Assembly (NCBI GenBank): GCA_902470475.1
Contig: CABRGT010000015.1
Coordinates: 1 to 32,057, forward strand
Origin: an uncultured Porphyromonadaceae bacterium
GTDB taxonomy: Bacteria > Bacteroidota > Bacteroidia > Bacteroidales > Muribaculaceae
DNA: 32,057 nt
Direction of reading: 5' to 3'
Shown here: in pieces, positions 23,513-29,801 of the stretch
How positions within the stretch are numbered: the first letter of the stretch is position 1
Layout: each line of letters starts with the position of its first letter
The notes under the pieces: model-generated
The model's database searches: none
Told to the model about the DNA's origin: nothing
The model's input: only the letters and a program-made list of their open reading frames with translations
Program-made: the position numbers and the translations under genes

Positions 23513-23544
23513 AAATCAGCCGGTCCGCGCGGACCGGCTGATTT
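23513..23544. terminator. Perfect 32-bp palindrome ending the xus-like operon
   Basis: The arms 23513-23528 and 23529-23544 are exact reverse complements (AAATCAGCCGGTCCGC and its mate) with no unpaired centre. The ends are A-rich on one side and T-rich on the other, so it can act as a terminator in both directions. It lies 41 bp after the xusC stop. Confidence 0.75.
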
Positions 23545-23592
23545 TGATTCTTACGGCGGCCATGGTGTGTGACCGGAGAGGGGAACGGGCAT

Positions 23593-23624
23593 AAAAAAGC
23601 GCAGCCGTAGGGAACGTACTGCGC
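23593..23624 (-). terminator. Terminator of the leftward hydrolase gene
   Basis: On the reverse strand GCGCAG and CTGCGC (23599-23604 with 23619-23624) form a 6-bp stem, directly followed by six Ts (23593-23598). It lies about 140 bp beyond the hydrolase stop, leaving a long 3' untranslated region. Confidence 0.6.
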
Positions 23625-23653
23625 GTGATGGCATCCGCTGTCCCGGCACCGGG

Positions 23654-23718
23654 CCGGCACGATAATGCATAACCGTGATCTGTGTGCGCCGCTGTGCCGG
23701 CGCCGGGTCTGTGCGGAA
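23654..23718. repeat. GC-rich inverted repeat in the 3' untranslated region of the hydrolase gene
   Basis: GCCGGCAC (about 23654-23661) pairs with GTGCCGGC (about 23696-23703), and an outer CCCGGC/GCCGGG pair extends the stem with a 5-nt bulge. The loop holds a CACG...CGTG pair around TAATGCATAA. Its role is unknown: RNA stability and an unrecognised structured RNA are both possible. Confidence 0.4.
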
Positions 23719-23764
23719 TGCCTCTCGAGATTATATATTGCTGAAGAACTTATTGCAGGGGCGG

Positions 23765-24751
23765 CTACCGCGACTGGCGGAAGAGCCATTCGCGGACGGG
23801 GGTGAGACGGTAGGCGTAGTCGAACGAATACATGTGCTCGCTGCCTTTGCCGTCGGGAGGCAGGACGGTGCCGGACTCGAAGTTTATGATGTTGACGGGC
23901 GCGCCCTTGGCAAGCTCGGCGGCAGCGAGGCTGTCCTGAGCGGCCTGCGGAAGGCGGCCGCTCCACTCGGCGTACTCGTATTTCACTCCGGCGTTTTCGG
24001 CTGCGGCCAGGAGGGGGCCGAATGTGCCGGCCTTGCCGGCGGTGATGAACGTGAACTTATGCTTGACGAGTTCGGGGAAGGTGGCGCTGTCCCAGTGGCA
24101 GTCGACGAAAACCGAGGCGGCGAAGACGTCGGGGTATGTGACGTTGTAGTACATGGAGATCATGCCGCCCATGGACTGCCCGGTGGTGTAGAGCCGGGCG
24201 TGGTCGACGTGTTCGTCGGAAGCGATTGCGGTGACAAGGCGCATCACCATGTCGACCTCGTCGGTGTGCTCGTAGGCGTCGTTGACGGCCACGCCCGAGT
24301 ACTGCGGCACAAGCACGAAGCAGGGATGGGCGGCCTGCCATGTGTCGGTGGCCCACACCAGGGCGCCGTAGCCCTGTGTCAGCGGGCGCGTGGCGTCGGT
24401 GCCGGGAGTGCTTGCGTCGGCCATGAACAGGACGAGCGGATATTCCTTGCCCTCTTCCATGTCCTTGGGCGAGAACAGGTTGTATTGCAGTGCCTTGCCG
24501 GTGACTTCGTCGTGGTATTCAAGCTGCCGGAATTCGGGTACTTCGGCCTTGATCATTGCCTGGAGCAGGGTGTCGCCGCTTTTGTCGATGACGGGGCCGC
24601 CTCCGGGCTTGCCCTTGCGGGCGCTTTCGGCCCGGACGGTGTCGGCGGTTTCGTCCGCGGCCGACTTGCCCGAGCATGAGGCCAGGGGGGATACGGCGCA
24701 GAGTGCGGCCATGGCCACGGCCGAGACAGATGTGATTTTCCTTATATCCAT
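23765..24751 (-). CDS. Lipoprotein alpha/beta hydrolase (esterase/PHB-depolymerase-like)
   Basis: A 328-residue secreted alpha/beta hydrolase, started at the ATG at 24751; the frame is open far upstream, but that part is a shadow of the AraC gene. The signal peptide ends in a lipobox LASC, giving lipidated Cys26 followed by SGKSAADET. The nucleophile elbow is GQSMGG with Ser193. YPLVLFMADAS marks the oxyanion strand, and a late histidine is in KGSEHMYSF. The fold fits polyhydroxybutyrate-depolymerase or feruloyl-esterase relatives. The substrate is unknown. It converges on the siderophore operon and shares its strand with an AraC regulator, so ester hydrolysis of a siderophore or plant phenolic is possible but only inferred. 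Confidence 0.85.
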   Translation of the reverse strand: MDIRKITSVSAVAMAALCAVSPLASCSGKSAADETADTVRAESARKGKPGGGPVIDKSGDTLLQAMIKAEVPEFRQLEYHDEVTGKALQYNLFSPKDMEEGKEYPLVLFMADASTPGTDATRPLTQGYGALVWATDTWQAAHPCFVLVPQYSGVAVNDAYEHTDEVDMVMRLVTAIASDEHVDHARLYTTGQSMGGMISMYYNVTYPDVFAASVFVDCHWDSATFPELVKHKFTFITAGKAGTFGPLLAAAENAGVKYEYAEWSGRLPQAAQDSLAAAELAKGAPVNIINFESGTVLPPDGKGSEHMYSFDYAYRLTPVREWLFRQSR

Positions 24752-24757
24752 GTGTGT

Positions 24758-24788
24758 GGTCTTTAAAATGATTATATATGTAAAGACC
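24758..24788. promoter_or_regulatory. 31-bp inverted repeat in the leader of the hydrolase gene
   Basis: GGTCTTTA (24758-24765) and TAAAGACC (24781-24788) are perfect 8-bp arms around a 15-nt AT-only core except for two Gs. It starts 7 bp upstream of the hydrolase ATG. It could be an operator or a leader hairpin. No TAnnTTTG box is visible in this gap. Confidence 0.5.
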
Positions 24789-24852
24789 TGCGATCTTCGG
24801 AAAAGTTCATTGACTGGGCGCCGATGACTCCGGACCGGTGGCGAACGGCAGC

Positions 24853-25755
24853 TCAGAGAGTCTTGCGGTATTCGTTGGGGGTGATGCCGGTGGCGGTCTT
24901 GAACGCGCGCGTGAAGTACTGCGGATACTGGTAGCCGAGGCGGTAGGCTATCTGGCTGATGCTTAGCTCGGAATGCCACAACAGTTCCTTGGCCATGGCC
25001 ATGGCGCGGGCCTGGATGTAGTCGCGCGGCGAGCGGCCTGTCTCCTTGCGCACGAGATCGCCGAAATAGTTGGGCGAGAGGTTGAGGCGCTCGGCGCACC
25101 AGTTGACAGTCAGTGTGCCGAGTGAGGCGGCCTGTCCGGAGGTGTAATAGTCGTCGACGAGCTTTTCGAAGGAAGCGATCACGTCGCTGTTGACCTTGCG
25201 GCGCGTCTCGAACTGGCGGCCGTAGAAGCGGGCGCAGTAGTTCAGGAGCAGTTCGATGGCCGATGTGATGATTGAGTCGGTGTGGCTGTCGGCGCGGTTG
25301 TCGATCTCGGCGTCGATACGGCGCAGGCAGCCGATTATGGATTCGCGCTCGGCAGCGGATATGTGGAGAGCCTCGTTGATGGCGTAGGAGAAGAATGTGT
25401 AGTCGCGCATGCTGGCCGCCAGCGAGGTGCCGCGCAGGAGGTCGTGGCTGAAGTAGAGGCACCAGCCGCTGGGCTGGAAGGAGGATCCGTCGGCGGGATA
25501 GCCCAGGACCTGGCCGGGCCCGACGAATACGAGGGTATTCTCCTGGTAGTCATACGACCCGCGCCCGTAGGTTATGCGGTCGGCGCAGACGGCTTCCTTC
25601 AGATACACCACATACAGGCCGAAATGCTTGCGACAGTGAGGGACCGGGGCGGATATGCGGGCGCCTTCGATCACATTGACGAGGGGATGGCGGCTTTCGA
25701 CGCCCCAGACGCGGTCGAAGTCGGCCACGCAGTCGATATTCACGATCTTATCCAT
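24853..25755 (-). CDS. AraC-family transcriptional regulator
   Basis: A 300-residue regulator from the ATG at 25755. The N-terminal half is an AraC-type cupin effector domain (HFGLYVVYLKEAVCADRITYGRGSYDYQENTLVFVGPGQ is its core, residues about 45-85). The C-terminal 100 residues hold two helix-turn-helices (LGTLTVNWCAERLNLSPNYF, then ELSISQIAYRLGYQYPQYFTRAFK) and end GITPNEYRKTL. It faces the flavodoxin operon across a 171-bp divergent region and precedes the lipoprotein hydrolase by 101 bp, so it probably controls one or both. The effector is unknown. Confidence 0.93.
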   Translation of the reverse strand: MDKIVNIDCVADFDRVWGVESRHPLVNVIEGARISAPVPHCRKHFGLYVVYLKEAVCADRITYGRGSYDYQENTLVFVGPGQVLGYPADGSSFQPSGWCLYFSHDLLRGTSLAASMRDYTFFSYAINEALHISAAERESIIGCLRRIDAEIDNRADSHTDSIITSAIELLLNYCARFYGRQFETRRKVNSDVIASFEKLVDDYYTSGQAASLGTLTVNWCAERLNLSPNYFGDLVRKETGRSPRDYIQARAMAMAKELLWHSELSISQIAYRLGYQYPQYFTRAFKTATGITPNEYRKTL

Positions 25756-25778
25756 AATCACACAATAACTTACGTGTG

Positions 25779-25786
25779 CAAAAATA
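25779..25786 (-). promoter_or_regulatory. -7 promoter element of the araC-type gene
   Basis: The reverse strand reads TATTTTTG, an exact TAnnTTTG, 23 bp before the ATG. No good -33 box lies upstream, which fits an activator-dependent or weak promoter. Confidence 0.5.
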
Positions 25787-25830
25787 CGAAAAATCCGGGG
25801 ATATGCCGCGGTATCGGTAAATATTATAAC

Positions 25831-25880
25831 ATATTCCGTAATCAGGATATTTCGGACGTGGGGCGGACGGATTAATTTTG
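25831..25880 (+). promoter_or_regulatory. Flavodoxin operon promoter with direct half-sites
   Basis: TAATTTTG at 25873-25880 is an exact -7 element. The -33 position has only TTTC. Two similar half-sites, ATATTCCG (25831-25838) and ATATTTCGG (25847-25855), repeat in the same orientation 16 bp apart and reach the -33 box, the layout expected for an AraC-type activator. Binding is inferred. Confidence 0.45.
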
Positions 25881-25926
25881 CACCGGTTAATGATTGAATA
25901 ACACTCCTGATAAATACGCACAAAGA

Positions 25927-26727
25927 ATGAAACCCAACGACTTCACACTGAGACGGCTGCTGACGGCGCTGCTGGCGGCGGCCATTTGCTGCACCGGCTG
26001 TTCGGCCGGCGAACCGGCGCAGGCTCCCTCCGCCGCCGACAATGCCCTGGACGGCGACACGCGGACACTGGTGGCATATTTTTCGGCGCAGGGCACCACA
26101 AAGGGTGTGGCCGAGGCCATCCGCCGCGAGACCGGCGCCGATATCTTCTTCATCGAGCCGGCGGTGCCTTATGCCGAGAATCCTTATGACGATTCGGACA
26201 AGATACAGAACGAGGCCTACAACGATCTGCGGCCGGAGGTAAAGGATTACCTCACTGACGCGCAGATAGCGAAGTATGACACCATCTTCGTCGGCACACC
26301 GTGCTGGTGGCATCAGCCGGCCATGGTGATGTGCACATTCCTGGAGCATTACGACCTGGGCGACAAGGTGATCATACCCTTCGTGACGTACGGCGCCACC
26401 ACGTATCTCAACGAGACGATGCAGAAGCTGTACAGGTGTACGCCCGACTCGGAACACATACCGGCGACGCTGCCGGAGGACATCGACCCCGACAACATCC
26501 GTACGCCGCAGAACGACGATGCCGGCATCGATATGCCCACGGCACGCACGGTGCGCCGCTGGCTCGACAGCATCGGCTACGGCAAAGGCGGGGCCGGAGC
26601 GGCCGAGGCCATGACGCCTGCTGGCGCGGCCGCACAGACCGTCTATTCGCTGGAGGGGGTGCGGCTGGCGGCGGTGCCCGAAAGCGGCATATACATCAGC
26701 GGAGGTAAAAAATATATTGCCAGATAA
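25927..26727 (+). CDS. Exported flavodoxin with C-terminal tail
   Basis: A 266-residue protein from the ATG at 25927 (an in-frame TTG at 25894 is too close to the promoter). The N-terminus is a signal sequence (RRLLTALLAAAICCTGC) with a lipobox-like CTGC at Cys25. The flavodoxin domain (about 45-220) has the FMN phosphate loop VAYFSAQGTTKGVAEAI, then PCWWHQPAMVMCTFLEHYD and FVTYGATTY. After a linker (GGAGAAEAMTPAGAAA) a 30-residue tail reads VYSLEGVRL...GIYISGGKKYIAR, like the C-terminal tails common on exported Bacteroidetes proteins. Flavodoxins are normally cytoplasmic, so export is unusual. It is the first gene of a three-gene operon; the next ATG comes 3 bp later. Confidence 0.85.
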   Translation: MKPNDFTLRRLLTALLAAAICCTGCSAGEPAQAPSAADNALDGDTRTLVAYFSAQGTTKGVAEAIRRETGADIFFIEPAVPYAENPYDDSDKIQNEAYNDLRPEVKDYLTDAQIAKYDTIFVGTPCWWHQPAMVMCTFLEHYDLGDKVIIPFVTYGATTYLNETMQKLYRCTPDSEHIPATLPEDIDPDNIRTPQNDDAGIDMPTARTVRRWLDSIGYGKGGAGAAEAMTPAGAAAQTVYSLEGVRLAAVPESGIYISGGKKYIAR

Positions 26728-26730
26728 ATC

Positions 26731-27804
26731 ATGAAAAAATCCATAAAGGCTGCACTGGCAGCGGTGTTACTGATCATGACAGCAAAAGCATATTCACAGG
26801 AAATCTTCGACTACACTCAGAATCCTTTCGGGCTGGTGTACGAAGGCGCAATCACAGAAAACGTCCCCGGGGAGGTCAACATCCACCCTGTAGTGTATAA
26901 TCTCAACGGCAATCAGATCGCGGCCAATGTCTACACGCCGGCCGGGTACGATCCGCAGCATTCGTATGCGGCCATAGTGGTGTCGCATCCCAACGGCGGC
27001 GTCAAGGAGCAGACGGCAGGGCTGTACGCACAGCGTCTGGCCGGGCTGGGCTACGTGGCCATCGCCGCCGACGCCTCCTATCAGGGCGCGAGCGGTGGCG
27101 TGCCCCGCAATCTCGACGTGCCGCAGAACCGTATCAACGACGTGCGCGGCATGGTCGACTTCATCTCGCGCTATCCGGGCGTGGATCCGCAGCGCATAGG
27201 CGCCTTAGGCATCTGCGGAGGCGGCGGCTACACCTACGCGGCCATTCAGAGCGACAAGCGTATCCGCGCGGCCGCCACGCTGAGCCTGTTCAATACGGGC
27301 CGCGTGCGCCGCAACGGCTATCAGGACTCGCAGACGGCTACGATCCAGGAGCGGCTGCGCCGCGCGTCGGATGCCCGCGAGCGGTTCGTGATGACCGGCG
27401 AGACGGCCTACGAGGGTGCGGCCGGCACGCAGACGCGCGAGCAGATCGAGCAGGCAATGAGCACCCTGCAGCCCGGCACCCTCTATCACGACGGTCTCGA
27501 ATACTACGGAATAACCCACGTGCATCCCAATTCGGTGAGTCGCTACACCAGCGCCAGCCTCATGGATCTGATGACGTGGGACGCGACGACCTACGGCGCA
27601 CTGATCGACATACCGCTGCTGATCATGTCGGGCAGCCGGTCGGATTCCGACTATATGAGCCGCGAGGCATATGACAAGGCCGGTACGACTGACAAGGAGT
27701 ATTTTCCGATCGAGGGTGCCAGCCACATACAGACGTATTATGTTCCGGCCTATGTCGACGCTGCCGTGGGCAAGATGGAAGAATTCTTCGACAAGAATCT
27801 CTGA
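26731..27804 (+). CDS. Exported dienelactone-hydrolase-like protein with cysteine nucleophile
   Basis: A 357-residue alpha/beta hydrolase with an N-terminal signal peptide (KAALAAVLLIMTAKAYS). The nucleophile elbow is LGICGGGGY, placing Cys162 where most relatives have serine; dienelactone hydrolases also use cysteine here. SHPNGG provides the oxyanion region, and the acid and histidine may be in SGSRSDSD and EGASHIQ. Its substrate is unknown. It lies 3 bp after the flavodoxin gene and 7 bp before the FMN-reductase-fold gene, so the three are surely co-transcribed and probably act together outside the cytoplasm. Confidence 0.87.
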   Translation: MKKSIKAALAAVLLIMTAKAYSQEIFDYTQNPFGLVYEGAITENVPGEVNIHPVVYNLNGNQIAANVYTPAGYDPQHSYAAIVVSHPNGGVKEQTAGLYAQRLAGLGYVAIAADASYQGASGGVPRNLDVPQNRINDVRGMVDFISRYPGVDPQRIGALGICGGGGYTYAAIQSDKRIRAAATLSLFNTGRVRRNGYQDSQTATIQERLRRASDARERFVMTGETAYEGAAGTQTREQIEQAMSTLQPGTLYHDGLEYYGITHVHPNSVSRYTSASLMDLMTWDATTYGALIDIPLLIMSGSRSDSDYMSREAYDKAGTTDKEYFPIEGASHIQTYYVPAYVDAAVGKMEEFFDKNL

Positions 27805-27811
27805 CAGACAC

Positions 27812-28489
27812 ATGAGACCGGGAATTTTAGCGCTGGCGTTCGCCGCGGGGGTGTTCGCGGCGGCGCTTCCATCGTGCGCGGGAAAACAGCAGGAAGAATC
27901 AACGGAAAACACGGCGGCCGCTGCCCGATTCAGCGACCCGCGCAAGGAAACGGAGCGGCCGAAGTCGGTGCTGATCATTTCGTCGAGTCCGCGGCGCGGC
28001 GGCAACAGCGAACAGCTGTGCATGCAGTTCAAAAAGGGCGCCGAGGAGGCGGGCAACACGGTCGAGATGCTCAACATCAACGACTACGATATCCGCTACT
28101 TCGACCAGAACGACTACGACCGCGAGGCCTCGGCGGCGCTGACCGACGATGCCGCCGCAATCATCGCCAAGATGAAGGCGGCGGACGTGATCGTGCTGTC
28201 GTCGCCGGTGTATTTCTACAACATGACCGGCCAGCTCAAGGCGCTGATCGACCGCACATACGGCCATGAGAAGGATCTTGCCGGCAAGGAGTTTTTCTAC
28301 ATAGCGACATCGACCGACGGCGACGAGGCGGCGACCGACGGTGTCTTCGAGGCTTTCCACGGGTTTGCCGTGTGCCTGTACGGGTCGGTGGAGCGCGGCG
28401 TGATACGCGGCAACGGCGCCCGCAACCGCGGCGACATCGACTCGCATCCGGCTATGGCCCAGGCCTACGAGATGGGCAAGGGTGTCTGA
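27812..28489 (+). CDS. Lipoprotein NAD(P)H-dependent FMN-reductase-fold protein
   Basis: A 225-residue protein from the ATG at 27812. A signal peptide ends in the lipobox LPSC (Cys22). The flavodoxin-like FMN-reductase domain follows from residue 50: VLIISSSPRRGGNSEQLC is the FMN phosphate loop and SSPVYFYNMTGQLKALIDR the second flavin-contact block. YGHEKDLAGKEFFYIATSTDG continues the fold. The domain is usually cytoplasmic and uses NAD(P)H, which is not known in the periplasm, so it may take electrons from elsewhere. It is the last gene of the exported flavodoxin-hydrolase operon. Confidence 0.87.
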   Translation: MRPGILALAFAAGVFAAALPSCAGKQQEESTENTAAAARFSDPRKETERPKSVLIISSSPRRGGNSEQLCMQFKKGAEEAGNTVEMLNINDYDIRYFDQNDYDREASAALTDDAAAIIAKMKAADVIVLSSPVYFYNMTGQLKALIDRTYGHEKDLAGKEFFYIATSTDGDEAATDGVFEAFHGFAVCLYGSVERGVIRGNGARNRGDIDSHPAMAQAYEMGKGV

Positions 28490-28509
28490 ACCGCCGGACT
28501 ACAGGCGGT
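28490..28509. terminator. Short hairpin between convergent genes
   Basis: ACCGCC (28490-28495) pairs with GGCGGT (28504-28509) around an 8-nt loop, filling the 21-bp gap between the FMN-reductase and hflX stops. There is no T-tract, so it is a weak bidirectional terminator at best. Confidence 0.4.
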
Positions 28510-28510
28510 G

Positions 28511-29740
28511 TTATTCGCGGGGGGAGTCGGCGGGGTCGGCTTCGTAGTGCTGGAAGAGGAAGTCGTTGTAGGGGAAGCGGGTGAGGTGGATCTCGCGGGC
28601 TTTGTCGTAAATCATCTGCTTGAGCTCGTCGATGTTGGTGCCTTTGCGGGCGGAGATGAAGACGCAGTTGTCGTTCATCCGGGCCATCCACGAGGATTTC
28701 AGGTCGTCGAGCGAAAGGTTGCGTGCCGTGGCGGGCGTGAGGTCGTCGGCGTCCTTGGGAGTGTATGTGTAGGCGTCGATCTTGTTGAAGACGAGGATGA
28801 CGGGCTTGTCGGCGCCGCCGCAGACGTCGCGCAGGGTGTTGTTGACCACTTCGATCTGCTCCTCGAAGTTGGGATGCGATATGTCCACGACGTGGACGAG
28901 CACATCGGCCTCGCGGACCTCGTCGAGGGTGGACTTGAACGACTCGATCAGGTGGGTGGGGAGCTTGCGGATGAATCCGACGGTGTCGGTGAGCAGCATG
29001 GGCAGGTTGTCGATGGTGATCTTGCGCACGGTGGTGTCGAGGGTGGCGAACAGCTTGTTCTCGGCGAAGACGTCGCTCTTGCTCAGGAGGTTCATCAGCG
29101 TGGACTTGCCCACGTTGGTATAGCCGACCAGGGCGATGCGGGTGAGTTTGCCGCGGTTCTTGCGCTGGATGGCTTTCTGCTTGTCGATGGAGCGCAGCTC
29201 TTCCTTGAGGTGTGCGATCTTGTCGAGGATGATGCGCCGGTCGGTCTCGATCTGTGTCTCGCCCGGGCCGCGCATGCCGATGCCGCCGCGCTGGCGCTCG
29301 AGGTGTGTCCACATGCGGGTAAGGCGTGGGAGCAGATACTGGTATTGGGCCAGTTCGACCTGTGTCTTCGCGTGGGCTGTCTGGGCGCGCGATGCGAAGA
29401 TGTCGAGGATGAGGCTCGTGCGGTCGAGAACCTTGACCTTGAGCTCGCGCTCGAGGTTGGCGACCTGCTTGGAGGTGAGGTCATCGTCGAAAATCACCAT
29501 AGATATGTCGTTCTCCTCGACAAATCCGGCGATTTCCTCGAGCTTGCCCTTTCCGACGAAGGTGCGGGGATTGGGATAGTCGAGTTTCTGTGTGAAGCGG
29601 CGTACGGTGACCGCGCCGGCCGTGTCGGCCAGGAAAGCCAGTTCGTCGAGGTATTCGCGGCTGCGAGCCTCGTCCTGGGTGTCGTTGATGAGGCCCACGA
29701 GCACTGCCCGTTCCTCTTCCTTTATGTTGTGCTCAATCAT
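28511..29740 (-). CDS. hflX: GTPase HflX
   Basis: HflX binds ribosomes and splits stalled 70S particles under stress. The protein has 409 residues. The N-terminal HflX domain is visible (PRTFVGKGKLEEIAGFVEE, RTSLILDIFASRAQTAHAK), followed by the linker GGIGMRGPGETQIETDRR. The G domain begins near residue 203: GYTNVGKST (G1), LFATLDTT (G2), LTDTVGFI (G3), VFNKIDAY (G4) and FISARKG (G5). The short C-terminal tail ends in an acidic stretch. It lies 61 bp downstream of the ABC exporter on the same strand, so it may be co-transcribed; I see no exact -7 element in that gap. Confidence 0.96.
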   Translation of the reverse strand: MIEHNIKEEERAVLVGLINDTQDEARSREYLDELAFLADTAGAVTVRRFTQKLDYPNPRTFVGKGKLEEIAGFVEENDISMVIFDDDLTSKQVANLERELKVKVLDRTSLILDIFASRAQTAHAKTQVELAQYQYLLPRLTRMWTHLERQRGGIGMRGPGETQIETDRRIILDKIAHLKEELRSIDKQKAIQRKNRGKLTRIALVGYTNVGKSTLMNLLSKSDVFAENKLFATLDTTVRKITIDNLPMLLTDTVGFIRKLPTHLIESFKSTLDEVREADVLVHVVDISHPNFEEQIEVVNNTLRDVCGGADKPVILVFNKIDAYTYTPKDADDLTPATARNLSLDDLKSSWMARMNDNCVFISARKGTNIDELKQMIYDKAREIHLTRFPYNDFLFQHYEADPADSPRE

Positions 29741-29801
29741 AAACAGCAGTTGAAAGTCGATATTTTATAACAAGCGGGGGCGCTCATTGGTTGCGGTGCG
29801 C

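Noticed and set aside
24752..25462. N-terminal extension of the lipoprotein hydrolase
   Set aside because: It is a shadow of the AraC gene; the ATG at 24751 begins a perfect lipoprotein signal peptide.
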